Source: Sphingomonas caseinilytica (GTDB lineage Bacteria; Pseudomonadota; Alphaproteobacteria; Sphingomonadales; Sphingomonadaceae). Taken from it: a stretch of 64,000 bases of DNA. A program made the position numbers and the translations under genes. The notes below the pieces were generated by a model. It saw only the letters and a list, made by a program, of their open reading frames with translations. It had not been told where the DNA came from and made no database searches. The first letter of the stretch is position 1. The number at the start of each line of letters is the position of its first letter. The stretch covers positions 186,001 through 250,000 of the forward strand of contig NZ_JAMGBA010000002.1 of the NCBI RefSeq assembly GCF_023516455.1. Direction: 5' to 3'. Positions 37,301 through 44,803 of this stretch are shown piece after piece.

Positions 37301-37690
37301 GGTGACCCAGCAGAACTGACATCGGATGAGCGAGATAAGCTAATTAAGTCCTATCACTTCCTGCACAATGAGCGTCTCTTCCACTTATTTAATCGTTGTC
37401 ACAGCGCACTATGGCGATTGTTCGAGTCAAATGGAGATACAGAAAATCTCCTGAATTTATTCCGACACAGCTCGTTTATTTGGCGTCTGAACGGGTCAGA
37501 GAAGAAAGAGCTAGAGTATTTGGCCAAGCTCACCCGAATGGCCAACAGTCTAATTCAACGTGACGTCAGAAAGGTAAGTAGGGACGGGGCTTATTTTGTG
37601 GTTCGCGTTTCCGTAGTATTGGGGCAGGACGTCATTGAAGCTGCGGCCAAATCGAACACTAAATCGGATCTTGAGACAGGTCCGGGATAA
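34328..37690 (+). CDS. metallophosphoesterase-STAND-like NTPase-TPR protein, candidate defence protein
   Basis: 1120-residue protein of lower GC than all neighbours. Residues about 5-335 are a calcineurin-like phosphoesterase with every metal motif intact: FSDMHIG (Asp14, His16), SGDLAFSG (Asp55), VPGNHDLL (93-96), VTHHPP (His229) and FGHMHEP (259-262). Residues about 425-690 look like a STAND NTPase: a Walker A-like ADWGMGEIGF where Glu435 replaces Lys, an intact Walker B IVFLDDVP (Asp497, Asp498), then SRRRPSF, IELKPLDEADVAIYV and a winged-helix-like LLLALSALPQGEQLSRLKRF. The C-terminus (about 760-1090) is helical with TPR-like LALCCEKLGDKPAAAEAAE. Likely a sensor (TPR), switch (NTPase) and nuclease/phosphoesterase effector. 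ATG 34328 is preferred over 34289 because AGGGG lies about ten bases upstream. The defence role is inferred from architecture only. Confidence 0.8.
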   Translation: MPSNYKLRMLHFSDMHIGMKELREKWPRSDYALSADLEKSIKRMGGCDLIIFSGDLAFSGVSEQYDQFYEKISRISARINELGGESQLIVVPGNHDLLRPDALAPPAYALSQYWRDASLRDRFWSDSEGYRQFIKSVFENFSQFQSKLIADGVHLAPHTTGILPGDASYIFEAKGHSTGVVALNSAWLQIGAGNYHQQLDVDVRQLLAVTNDAPDDWVSGHGANFLVTHHPPNWLHPQSAEQWENDINPSGRFDAHLFGHMHEPASMTIAFGGSLSKRSVQAPSLFGMETFGDGSLQRIQGYSGSLLEVGSSGRTLTTWPRRLVKTADGAWKFAPDTSQDIDEDTGSYSLTYEVQKNTLKEELSPNNSIRAEKWNDSFPASDDDLSKSFELDLIRLKIQESKGHRNVRKVEQRSCITSFRESRRAWVVADWGMGEIGFLSSLTHQIGVDIGSIFRIDFSQYVGRNDFLDGLKTRLGSDFHDICSAIADNGPSIVFLDDVPTTTENDGESSAVEKDIDQLTDLISDFAPESFVFVRSRRRPSFISNAIELKPLDEADVAIYVREAEGGQDKYAKPNSVALLFRHTNGVPTRLDAALRDLEIVSVDDLIEANPDIVNNIAHAADVPDSLVVTVAELSNSDDRLEKRSYDLLLALSALPQGEQLSRLKRFLGPHPFHPTHARSLLERALIDTVPLTGLNDPEKNEDAKALMVPRVVREYIRETLDEATESSIDRRALDLYFGSDWATGDIARSPTGKRISNPLADSYEIENSGTLILRQARRAIGEGSSLSIESALRLAVSFVANLMHGDHFRAAASFCEAFFHIAEGVNCLDDQLEVLKFEYGRSLRMSGRASEARSTLEGLNLASLSKSQRQIAELSLALCCEKLGDKPAAAEAAERAIAIDKSSSPALQARVILAEQIEDDELRRSELRSLLAQAQTRSSPIVANNLLITLADEGEDNTMESEDLLRQVVSNTNSDFYNGARAIVSLANLVGDPAELTSDERDKLIKSYHFLHNERLFHLFNRCHSALWRLFESNGDTENLLNLFRHSSFIWRLNGSEKKELEYLAKLTRMANSLIQRDVRKVSRDGAYFVVRVSVVLGQDVIEAAAKSNTKSDLETGPG

Positions 37691-37711
37691 CAAGATAGAG
37701 CACGGCTAAAG

Positions 37712-38650
37712 TTAAATAGCGTTCGGCCCGATCTGCGACCGTTCCCAAGCCAATTGTTTTTCCGCCTCCTCCGCCCACAGCCTTTTAAGCGCATGCTCCT
37801 GATCCCGGGGCGGCAGCTCCTTTTGCTCCTTGCTCAGCGCCTGATGTCCCGATTGCGTGAAGAAGCCCGGTTTCGACACCAGGTAGCGGGCGGGTGGGTA
37901 TTCGGGGCGTTTGGGTTCTTCCATCTTCGCCCATAGCTCCCGCCGCTTTTCGTCCAGCAGCTGGCTGAACGGGGTGGCGGCGATCTCGACGATGGATAGG
38001 CCGCCTCGGCGGAACTGGGACATGAGGGTGAAGGCATCCATTCCGATCCCCTCGGCGACCAGGTCGAAGGCCACTTCGAAGAAGGTCAGCTGCCGCAGGT
38101 AGAGGTCGGCGGCGACCACGTCTCCATTGAGCCGGGCTTCGCGCTCCTGCTCCACCTTGCCGAGCCATTTTACGAAGAGATGCTCGACCATCCTGAACTT
38201 TTCCTCGGCGCTCTCCTCCTCCCTATCGTCGTCGGGCGCCGCCATGGCCGCCGGTCCTGCCGACGCGCCCCGCCGGGTGATTCCGGGCACCGGGCCGGCA
38301 TAGGGCGGCCGCGAGTCGAGGCCGTTGCGGCGGCGGCCGATGATGACCGCGGCGTCCCATGATGCGCGGAAGCTGGTCGCGGTGGGCGTCTTGTAGAGCG
38401 CCTCGGCGCCGGTCGAATGCTTGCCCATCTGCCACACGGCGGCCTGGACGGTGCCGGTGGCGGCGAGGCGGGCAATCAGTTCCCGCTGCAGCTCATCCGT
38501 CCAGCCGTCCGGCCGCCTGACCTTGCGGACGACCGGTTCGAACGAAAGAAGCGGCGCGATCTCCGGATCGGCGGCGAGGGTGGCGAAGTCGGGAATGGCG
38601 TCCGGCGACGGGCCGGTGGCCGGCGGGGCGGTGAGGTTCGGTGGGGTCAT
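37712..38650 (-). CDS. protein of unknown function with N-terminal helix-turn-helix-like region
   Basis: 312-residue soluble protein. Residues about 45-95 (WTDELQRELIARLAATGTVQ then AAVWQMGKHSTGAEALYKT and FRASWDAAV) resemble the HTH-like segment of an alphaproteobacterial family whose members read W-x-R-Q-x-x-F-I-x-x-L-A-x-T-G-S-V. The rest is charged and helical, with a disordered middle (residues about 105-150). The role is unknown. Start ATG 38650 has no clear ribosome-binding site. It ends 21 bases from the low-GC phosphoesterase gene, convergent to it. Confidence 0.65.
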   Translation of the reverse strand: MTPPNLTAPPATGPSPDAIPDFATLAADPEIAPLLSFEPVVRKVRRPDGWTDELQRELIARLAATGTVQAAVWQMGKHSTGAEALYKTPTATSFRASWDAAVIIGRRRNGLDSRPPYAGPVPGITRRGASAGPAAMAAPDDDREEESAEEKFRMVEHLFVKWLGKVEQEREARLNGDVVAADLYLRQLTFFEVAFDLVAEGIGMDAFTLMSQFRRGGLSIVEIAATPFSQLLDEKRRELWAKMEEPKRPEYPPARYLVSKPGFFTQSGHQALSKEQKELPPRDQEHALKRLWAEEAEKQLAWERSQIGPNAI

Positions 38651-38834
38651 CTGGCAGGATGGAACAGAATTGAGGCGTGTAGGACAGCGAAATTTCGCCG
38701 AGCGCAATTTCGGCGAGCGAAGCGGAGTGAAATTGCGTCGAAGAGACGATTTGAGCCGGCCAGCGGGGCGGCATCAGCCGAGCCCGACTGACGTCATGGG
38801 ATTCACTCCCATGACGGCTCGCCACACGGAAACA

Positions 38835-38865
38835 TGGATCCCAGCCTACGCTGGGATGACGAAAT
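38835..38865. repeat. REP-like repeat copy, GGATCC-ATGACGAAA type (first of the cluster)
   Basis: GGATCCCAGC-CTAC-GCTGGGATGACGAAA. The inner arms CCCAGC/GCTGGG form a hairpin. This is the most compact copy of the family, beside two more copies and a mini-hairpin in the gene-free stretch 38651-39029. Confidence 0.75.
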
Positions 38866-38873
38866 TTAAGGCG

Positions 38874-38904
38874 GATCCCGGATCGGGGTCCGGGATGACG
38901 AAAG
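38874..38904. repeat. REP-like repeat copy, GGATCC-ATGACGAAA type (second of the cluster)
   Basis: GGATCCCGGA-TCGGGG-TCCGGGATGACGAAA. It is nearly identical, in inverted orientation, to the copy at 33475-33503. Between it and the next copy the sequence again reads CATGGATCCC-ATGACGAAAA, a shortened unit at 38931-38950. Confidence 0.75.
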
Positions 38905-38953
38905 TGGGGGGCGGCGCGCTAGACGGAGACATGGATCCCATGACGAAAACCAG

Positions 38954-39005
38954 GACCATGTGGGGCATGGTCCGTTTTCGTCATTTCGCTGGGATGACGA
39001 AAAGT
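38954..39005. repeat. hairpin plus further repeat copy upstream of the proline-rich protein gene
   Basis: GGACCATG/CATGGTCC hairpin at about 38954-38973, followed by TTTTCGTCATTTCGCTGGGATGACGAAAA, another unit of the same family. With the copies before it, 38816-39005 is a run of short palindromes and explains why the 379-base stretch upstream of 39030 has no gene. Earlier, at 38690-38725, an AAATTTCGCCGAGC-type palindrome occurs. Confidence 0.6.
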
Positions 39006-39029
39006 GGGGGTCGTGCGCGCACCTGTGCT

Positions 39030-39437
39030 ATGGCGCTGAAAATGCACAGAAAGAGTCTCCTGGCTATCGGCGCCATTGCGTTCGTGATGTTGGCTCCAGT
39101 CGCCGACGCCAAGTCTCCGGGCGTGGGCGGCGGCTTTCGCTACCTGCCGCCGCCGCCGCCGCAACCGCCACTTGCCAACGGCTTCCTGGGCTGGCCCGGC
39201 GTCTATGTGGTCGAGCGGGTTCATGTGATCGAGCGGGAGGTGGTGAAGGAAGTGCCCGCCGCGCCGCCGCCCGAACCGCCGCCTCCCCCGCGAAAGCCCT
39301 ATAAGCTTGGCGCCCTGTACGACAGGCTCCCCAGCCCGTGCATGAAGATGATCGAGGGTGGGGCGTCATACTATCACTGCAGCGGGGAATGGTATCGGCA
39401 GGTAGGTCGCGAATATCGGGCGGTGGCGGCGCCCTGA
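39030..39437 (+). CDS. exported proline-rich protein of unknown function
   Basis: 135-residue protein with signal peptide (SLLAIGAIAFVMLAPVADA), two poly-proline runs (PPPPPQPP near residue 43 and PPPEPPPPP near 87) around a hydrophobic stretch, and a C-terminal two-Cys motif SPCMKMIEG then YYHCSGEWYRQ. The frame is open through the repeats upstream, but the true start is ATG 39030 or 39042. A cell-envelope role is plausible, with no family recognised. Confidence 0.6.
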   Translation: MALKMHRKSLLAIGAIAFVMLAPVADAKSPGVGGGFRYLPPPPPQPPLANGFLGWPGVYVVERVHVIEREVVKEVPAAPPPEPPPPPRKPYKLGALYDRLPSPCMKMIEGGASYYHCSGEWYRQVGREYRAVAAP

Positions 39438-39460
39438 GACGAGCCGCCGGGCACCCCCTT

Positions 39461-39528
39461 TTCGTCATCCTCGCGAAAGCGGGGACCCATTTTGTTTTGC
39501 TAGGTTCCCGCTTTCGCGGGAATGACGA
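39461..39528. repeat. REP-like repeat, CGTCATCC-CGCGAA type (inverted pair)
   Basis: TTCGTCATCCTCGCGAAAGC and GCTTTCGCGGGAATGACGA arms with CTAGGTTC in between, forming a long hairpin. It lies between the proline-rich gene and an alpha/beta hydrolase, convergent. A close relative is at 56703-56773. A separate short unit with GCTGGGATGACGA follows at 39551-39563. Confidence 0.75.
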
Positions 39529-39571
39529 GATGAGGGTTTATGCAGCCTTCGCTGGGATGACGAATTGAGGC

Positions 39572-40342
39572 TTAGGCCGCGGCCTTTGTTCCCATCACGG
39601 GAGCGGTGCCTTCTTTTTCGGTTAGAAAGATCCGGATCTGCCGGACCACTTCGCTAAGCGCGGGGCGGAAGACGGCGAAGCCCATGTGATGGGTGTCGAT
39701 CTCGACCGACTTGTCGACTTCATGCGCGAGGCCCCTTGCGGCGGCGGGGGCGACGATGCCGTCGCGGCGCGACCAGAGGGCGAGGGTCGGGACGGGCGGC
39801 TTGGTCGCGAACCGTTCGAACGGCGGCTGGTTGACGTCGTGGCCCGCGATCCGCTCGTAGAATTCGCGGACGTTGGTGTTGGTCTTGAGGTTGCCGGAGA
39901 AGGGCGAGCCCAGGGTCACGACGGCGCGGATCTTGTCGGGGACGCGGTGGGCGACTTCGCGGGCGAACATGCCGCCGAGGCTCCAGCCGACGATGAGGAT
40001 CGGGCGGCCGTCCCAGATGGCTTCGAGGCGGCTGATGATGAGGTCCATCGTATTGGCCTTGGCCCCGCCGTTGACGCCAAGCAGCCAGGGGTGGGAGCGC
40101 CAGCCGGCACGGGCGAGCGCGCGGCGCAGCTCCATGGTGGTGCGGTCGGTGGCGAGGAAGCCGGGGATGACGAGGGCGGGCGGGCCGTCCTCCGGCCCTC
40201 GCGGACCGAGGGGGCCGAGGCCGCTCAAAAGACGGGGAACGTGCCAGGCGACTTCGCGCCACTTGTCCCATCCCGACGGCGCGACGTCATCGGGGCTGTT
40301 GCGCCCCAGGATCGGGGCGAGCGGGGTGCGATCCCACTTCAT
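39572..40342 (-). CDS. alpha/beta-hydrolase fold protein, paralogue 1
   Basis: 256-residue cytosolic protein. The nucleophile elbow GWSLGGMFARE, preceded by LVIPGFLATD, and a DGIVAP segment near the end indicate an esterase/lipase-like alpha/beta hydrolase, with HMGF carrying the probable catalytic His. It is a paralogue of the next gene, which shares GWSLGG and SRRDG segments. Substrate is unknown. It lies 49 bases downstream of that gene on the same strand. Confidence 0.82.
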   Translation of the reverse strand: MKWDRTPLAPILGRNSPDDVAPSGWDKWREVAWHVPRLLSGLGPLGPRGPEDGPPALVIPGFLATDRTTMELRRALARAGWRSHPWLLGVNGGAKANTMDLIISRLEAIWDGRPILIVGWSLGGMFAREVAHRVPDKIRAVVTLGSPFSGNLKTNTNVREFYERIAGHDVNQPPFERFATKPPVPTLALWSRRDGIVAPAAARGLAHEVDKSVEIDTHHMGFAVFRPALSEVVRQIRIFLTEKEGTAPVMGTKAAA

Positions 40343-40391
40343 GAGGGTGAATATCGGGTGGAAACGTTAGCGAAACAAGAATCCACCTGAT

Positions 40392-41117
40392 TTACGCCAA
40401 AGATTTCAGGAAGTTGTTGATCTGGTGCACCACTTTGCGGGCGGCGGAGCGGCTGACTCCGAAGGCCATGTGGTGGCAATCCAGCTCCGCCTCATGGTCG
40501 CGTTCGTGGGGCAAACCTCGGGCGGCGCGGGGGGCGATGAGGCCGTCGCGGCGCGACCAGATGGCAAGGTGCGGGACGGGCGGCTTGTCGGTGATGCGCG
40601 GGATCGGCGGGTTGGTGACGGGGTGCCTGGCGACATATTCGTAGAGCTTCCACACCGTGTTCTGGCGCGGGTCGCCGGAGAAGGGGGCGCCAAGGGTGAC
40701 GACCGCCTTCACATGCTGCGGATAGTGGCGGGCGAATTCGCGGGCGTAGACCCCGCCGAGGCTCCAGCCGACGACCAGGATCGGGCGGCCGTGGCCGAGG
40801 CTTTCGACCCGGTCGCGGATGCGGTCCAGGGTGTCGGCGCGGGCGCCGAGGTTCCAGCCGAGCTTCCATCCATGGACGCGGAAACCGGCGGCGGCGAGTT
40901 CCTTGCGGAGCGCGAGGGTGGTCTCGTCGCTGCACAGGAAGCCGGGGATGACGAGGACCGGCTCGCCGTCGAGGGGGCCGCGCGGGCCGCGCTTGGCGAA
41001 GTGGCGGACGAGGCGGACGCTGTTCCAGGCGAGTTCGCGAAGCTGCAGGCCGGTGGGCGGGGCGTCGTCGCCCTCCCACGCCGGCAATTCTTCGCGGATC
41101 GGCCTAGAGATATTCAT
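40392..41117 (-). CDS. alpha/beta-hydrolase fold protein, paralogue 2
   Basis: 241-residue paralogue of the gene at 39572-40342. LVIPGFLCSDETTLALRK, then VVGWSLGGVYAREFARHYP with the nucleophilic Ser, TLGAPFSG and SRRDGLIAPRAARG are shared with it, and a His follows in DCHHMAFG. Its ATG lies 14 bases inside serS, so translation may be coupled. The pair look like a tandem duplication with a cytosolic esterase role of unknown substrate. Confidence 0.82.
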   Translation of the reverse strand: MNISRPIREELPAWEGDDAPPTGLQLRELAWNSVRLVRHFAKRGPRGPLDGEPVLVIPGFLCSDETTLALRKELAAAGFRVHGWKLGWNLGARADTLDRIRDRVESLGHGRPILVVGWSLGGVYAREFARHYPQHVKAVVTLGAPFSGDPRQNTVWKLYEYVARHPVTNPPIPRITDKPPVPHLAIWSRRDGLIAPRAARGLPHERDHEAELDCHHMAFGVSRSAARKVVHQINNFLKSLA

Positions 41118-42366
41118 CGCCCCCCATCAGCGGACGAATGGCGTTCGGGAGCCTGACGCGGCCGTCGGCGGTCTGGTGGTTTTCCAGCAGCGGCACGAGG
41201 ATGCGCGGGCTTGCCAGCGCGGTGTTGTTCAGCGTGTGGGCGAAGCGGACCTTGCCGTCGGCGTCGCGGTAGCGAAGGTTGGCGCGGCGGGCCTGCCAGC
41301 CGTGCAGGGTCGAGCAGCTGTGCGTCTCGCGATATTTGCCGAGGGTCGGCACCCAGCTTTCGATATCGTTCATGCGATATTTGCCGAGGCCCATGTCGCC
41401 GGTCGAGGTTTCGATCACCTGGTAGGGGATTTCGAGCGCGGTCAGCAGTTGCTCCGCGAGGCCCAGAAGCTTGGCATGCCACTCGGCCGACTGCCCCTCA
41501 TCCGCCTCGCAGATGACGTACTGCTCCACCTTCAGGAACTGGTGGACGCGGAGCAGCCCGCGAACGTCCTTGCCCGCGCTGCCGGCCTCGCGGCGGAAGC
41601 AGGGCGAATAGCCGGCGTAGAGGATGGGAAGCTTGGCGTTCTCGATGATCTCGCCCGAATGGAGCGAGGTCAGCGCGACCTCGGCGGTGCCGGCAAGATA
41701 GACGTCGTCGTTGGGGAGCGCGTAGGTTTCCTCGACATGGCCGGGGAACTGGCCCTGGTTGAGGAAGGCCTGCTCGCGGGCGATGGCCGGCACGGTGATC
41801 GGCGTGAAGCCCGCCTCCGCGATCTGTTCGAGCGCCCAGCCCATCAGCTTGGTTTCAAGGAGAGCGAGGCGACCCTTGAGGCAATAGGTGCGCGAGCCCG
41901 AGACCGGGGTGATGCGGGAGAGGTCGGCCCAGTCGTTGCGTTCGATGAGCGCGACATGGTCGAGCGGTTCGAAGGTGAAAGTCGGGACCACCCCTTCCTG
42001 CCTGACGACGGTGTTGAAGCTTTCGTCCGGGCCGACGGGGGCGCCGTCCCACGGAATGCCGGGGAGCTTCAGCATCAGGCCCTTGAGCGCCGCATCCTTG
42101 TCGCCAAGCTCCGCTTCCAGCTCCGACGCGCGGGCGCCGGCCGCTTTCGCCTGAGCTCCGAGCGACGCCTTCTCTTCGGGCGCTGCATCCTTGAACCGGG
42201 CGCTGATCGCATTGCGTTCGGCGCGGAGATTATCGATCTCCGTCTTCAGCGACCGAGCGTCGCCCTCGAGGCGGAGCAGCTCATCGAGATCGAGGCTGAC
42301 CCCTTTGTCCCGGATCGCGCGTTCCACCGTTTCGCGGTTGGCCTTGATGTAATCCATTGCAAGCAT
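41104..42366 (-). CDS. serS: seryl-tRNA synthetase
   Basis: Charges tRNA-Ser and tRNA-Sec. The 420-residue class II synthetase has the long antiparallel coiled-coil arm near residues 30-110 that reads the tRNA variable arm, a GTAEVALTSLHSGE segment, motif 2 PCFRREAGSAGKDVRG and motif 3 LNNTALASPRILVPLLEN. ATG 42366 is preceded by AGGTGG; the frame is open 12 codons further. Its end overlaps the second alpha/beta hydrolase. Confidence 0.96.
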   Translation of the reverse strand: MLAMDYIKANRETVERAIRDKGVSLDLDELLRLEGDARSLKTEIDNLRAERNAISARFKDAAPEEKASLGAQAKAAGARASELEAELGDKDAALKGLMLKLPGIPWDGAPVGPDESFNTVVRQEGVVPTFTFEPLDHVALIERNDWADLSRITPVSGSRTYCLKGRLALLETKLMGWALEQIAEAGFTPITVPAIAREQAFLNQGQFPGHVEETYALPNDDVYLAGTAEVALTSLHSGEIIENAKLPILYAGYSPCFRREAGSAGKDVRGLLRVHQFLKVEQYVICEADEGQSAEWHAKLLGLAEQLLTALEIPYQVIETSTGDMGLGKYRMNDIESWVPTLGKYRETHSCSTLHGWQARRANLRYRDADGKVRFAHTLNNTALASPRILVPLLENHQTADGRVRLPNAIRPLMGGDEYL

Positions 42367-42403
42367 GCTGGCCCACCTGCGCGAATCTGGCTCTAAGGGC
42401 AAC

Positions 42404-42479
42404 CGTCATTGCGAGGAGCGCAGCGACGCGGCAATCCAGTAGCCCCGACTGGATTGCTTCGCTAACGCTCGCAATGACG
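42404..42479. repeat. REP-like repeat, CGTCATTGCGAG type
   Basis: CGTCATTGCGAG and its exact inverse CTCGCAATGACG form the ends, with GCAATCCAGT/ACTGGATTGC pairing inside. It fills the region between divergent serS and the DUF808 gene, so promoters for one or both must lie within or beside it. Confidence 0.8.
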
Positions 42480-42499
42480 AATCCCTAAATGAGGAACCT

Positions 42500-43456
42500 A
42501 TGCCGTCCGGTCTGATTGCGCTGCTCGACGATGTTGCGATGATCGCCAAGCTTGCGTCGGCCAGCATGGACGACATCGCCGGCGCGACGGCCAAGGCCGG
42601 AGCCAAGGCGGCGGGCGTGGTGATCGACGATACGGCGGTGACCCCGCGCTATGTCACGGGCCTTTCGCCGGAACGCGAGCTGCCGATCATCTGGAAGATC
42701 GCGCTCGGCAGCTTACGAAACAAATTGCTGTTCCTGCTCCCCGGGGCGATCGCGCTGGCGGCATTCGCGCCATTCCTGATCACCCCGCTGCTGATGCTGG
42801 GCGGCGCTTATCTGGCGTTCGAGGCGACCGAGAAGATCCTGGAGGTCGTTCTCAACGACCACCACCATCAGGTCGATTTGCTGCAAGCGGACACTCCGCA
42901 GGAACTTGAGGACCGGCAGGTCCAGGGCGCGATCCGCACCGACTTCATCCTGTCCGCCGAGATTGTCGCCATTGCATTGAATGCGCTTGGCGACCTGACC
43001 TTGTGGGAAAAAGCGGCGGCGTTGGTGTTCGTCAGCATCGCCATCACCGTGGGCGTCTATGGCGCGGTCGGGCTGATCGTGAAGCTGGATGATATCGGTC
43101 TCCATATGGCCGAGCGGAAGAACCGCGCTACACAGGCATTCGGCCGCGGCCTGATCCATGTCGTGCCAAGACTGCTGTCGGCCCTGTCGGGCATCGGCAC
43201 GGCGGCCATGCTTTGGGTCGGCGGCGGGATCCTGCTTCACGGCATGGAGGAGCTTGGCGCACCGACCATCCCGCACAAGATCCACGATCTGGCCCACCAT
43301 GTTTCCGAAGCGGTCGGCGGCGGCACGTTCGGCGCCATCCTGGAATGGATTTCCAATGCCATCGGCGCGGCCATCGCCGGCGCCATCATCGGCTGGGTAC
43401 TGGCAATGATCATCCGCCGCTTCCACAAGCATCCGGAAGAGCTGATCGTCGACTAG
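42500..43456 (+). CDS. DUF808-family (YedI-like) membrane protein
   Basis: 318-residue polytopic membrane protein, start ATG 42500 with GAGGAA upstream. The N-terminal LLDDVAMIAKLASASMDDIA and KAAGVVIDDTAVTPRYVTG segments are the DUF808 signature, and about six hydrophobic segments follow. Its physiological role is not established. crcB begins ten bases after its stop. Confidence 0.88.
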   Translation: MPSGLIALLDDVAMIAKLASASMDDIAGATAKAGAKAAGVVIDDTAVTPRYVTGLSPERELPIIWKIALGSLRNKLLFLLPGAIALAAFAPFLITPLLMLGGAYLAFEATEKILEVVLNDHHHQVDLLQADTPQELEDRQVQGAIRTDFILSAEIVAIALNALGDLTLWEKAAALVFVSIAITVGVYGAVGLIVKLDDIGLHMAERKNRATQAFGRGLIHVVPRLLSALSGIGTAAMLWVGGGILLHGMEELGAPTIPHKIHDLAHHVSEAVGGGTFGAILEWISNAIGAAIAGAIIGWVLAMIIRRFHKHPEELIVD

Positions 43457-43466
43457 GGAGAAGGCC

Positions 43467-43835
43467 ATGCACTGGTTGCTCGTTTTTGTCGGCGGCGGAT
43501 TGGGGGCCATGGCGCGGCATGGCGTGAACCGGGCGGGGCTGGAAATGCTCGGCCCCGGATTTCCCTGGTGGACCATGGCGGTCAATATTTCGGGCAGCTT
43601 CCTGATCGGCCTGCTGGCCGGGCTGTTCGGCGCCTGGGAGACCGGTCAGGACATCCGGATGTTCCTGATCACCGGACTGCTTGGCGGCTACACCACTTTC
43701 TCCGCGTTCAGCCTCGACGCGCTGACCCTTTGGGAACGCGGCGCGTTCCAGCAAGCGGGTGTCTATGTGCTGGGAAGCGTCATCCTTTCCCTGCTTGCCG
43801 CGGCCCTTGGACTGATGGTGACGCGCGCGGTCTGA
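43467..43835 (+). CDS. crcB: fluoride ion channel CrcB (Fluc)
   Basis: 122-residue, four-helix protein of the Fluc family that exports toxic fluoride. Motifs seen are GGGLGAMARHGVNR near the N-terminus, NISGSFLIGL with the conserved Asn, and the GGYTTFSAFS Phe-box segment. GGGAGAAGG precedes ATG 43467. A CrcB fluoride riboswitch is not evident in the 10-base gap to the preceding gene, so expression probably depends on the DUF808 promoter. Confidence 0.93.
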   Translation: MHWLLVFVGGGLGAMARHGVNRAGLEMLGPGFPWWTMAVNISGSFLIGLLAGLFGAWETGQDIRMFLITGLLGGYTTFSAFSLDALTLWERGAFQQAGVYVLGSVILSLLAAALGLMVTRAV

Positions 43836-43899
43836 CCGGCCCTTGTCCGTTGCATTTCGCGTACCCATCTCCGGCGACTACGCGAAAGGAATGCTCCCC

Positions 43900-44775
43900 A
43901 TGGCTGACGCCCCCGCAACTGAAATCCCTTCCCTTCCCGCCGATTATATCGTCCCAAAGGTGTGGAGCTGGGATCAGCCCAGCGGCGGCCAGTTCGCCAA
44001 CATCAACCGGCCGACCGCCGGAGCCACGCACGACAAGGAGCTGCCGGTCGGCGAGCATCCGCTGCAGCTTTATTCGCTGGGTACGCCCAACGGCCAGAAG
44101 GTCAGCATCATGCTGGAAGAGCTTCTGGCGGCGGGCCATTCGAGCGCGGAATATGATGCCTGGTACATCGACATCGGCGAGGGCGACCAGTTCGGTTCCG
44201 GCTTTGTCGAGCTGAACCCCAATTCCAAGATCCCGGCGCTGCTGGACCGGTCCAATCCCGACAAGCCGCAGCGCGTATTCGAAAGCGGTTCGATCCTGGT
44301 CTATCTGGCCGAGAAGTTCGGCGCCTTCCTGCCCAAGGAGCCGGGGGCACGGACCGAAGCGCTCAACTGGCTGTTCTGGCAGATGGGATCGGCGCCGTTC
44401 CTGGGCGGCGGTTTCGGCCACTTCTACATGTATGCGCCGGTGAAGATCCAATATGCGATCGACCGCTACGCGATGGAGGCGAAGCGCCAATATGACGTGC
44501 TCGACCGCCACTTCGCGGACCATCGCTACGCCGCGGGCGACGAATATAGCATCGCCGACATGGCGATCTGGCCCTGGTATGGAATGGTCGCACTGGGCCA
44601 GGCCTATGGCGATGCCGCGAGCTTCCTGTCGCTGAAGGACTATCGTCACTTCAACCGCTGGGTCGACGAGGTTGGATCACGCCCGGCCGTTCAGCGCGGC
44701 CGGCGGGTGAATCGCAAGCCCGAGAACGATCCGAGCTTTGTGCACGAACGGCACAGCGCGGCCGATCTGGATTAA
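43900..44775 (+). CDS. yghU: YghU-like glutathione S-transferase (Nu-class)
   Basis: 291-residue GST with a longer N-terminus than ordinary bacterial GSTs. It contains PLQLYSLGTPNGQKVSIMLEE (GSH-binding domain start), NPNSKIPALLD with the cis-Pro, ESGSILVYLAEK and a helical C-terminal domain. YghU/Nu-class enzymes reduce organic disulfides and peroxides with two glutathiones. ATG 43900 is favoured: AAAGGA lies nine bases upstream; ATG 43891 would sit directly on it. The open frame reaches TTG 43843. Confidence 0.9.
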   Translation: MADAPATEIPSLPADYIVPKVWSWDQPSGGQFANINRPTAGATHDKELPVGEHPLQLYSLGTPNGQKVSIMLEELLAAGHSSAEYDAWYIDIGEGDQFGSGFVELNPNSKIPALLDRSNPDKPQRVFESGSILVYLAEKFGAFLPKEPGARTEALNWLFWQMGSAPFLGGGFGHFYMYAPVKIQYAIDRYAMEAKRQYDVLDRHFADHRYAAGDEYSIADMAIWPWYGMVALGQAYGDAASFLSLKDYRHFNRWVDEVGSRPAVQRGRRVNRKPENDPSFVHERHSAADLD

Positions 44776-44803
44776 GAGACGGCCCCAGGTACACCCTCAC
44801 GTA

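Noticed and set aside
34031-37711. A prophage or integrative element around the low-GC gene
   Set aside because: No integrase, tRNA, direct repeats or other phage genes are visible; only one gene shows the different composition.
38421-39029. Upstream extension of the proline-rich protein gene through the repeat cluster
   Set aside because: The open frame crosses palindromic repeats and antisense of another gene; a signal peptide begins only at 39030/39042.
38690-39566. A CRISPR array in the repeat-rich stretch
   Set aside because: Units are palindromic, vary in length and are not separated by uniform spacers; no cas genes.
43457-43466. A fluoride riboswitch before crcB
   Set aside because: The gap to the preceding gene is only ten bases, too short for the aptamer.
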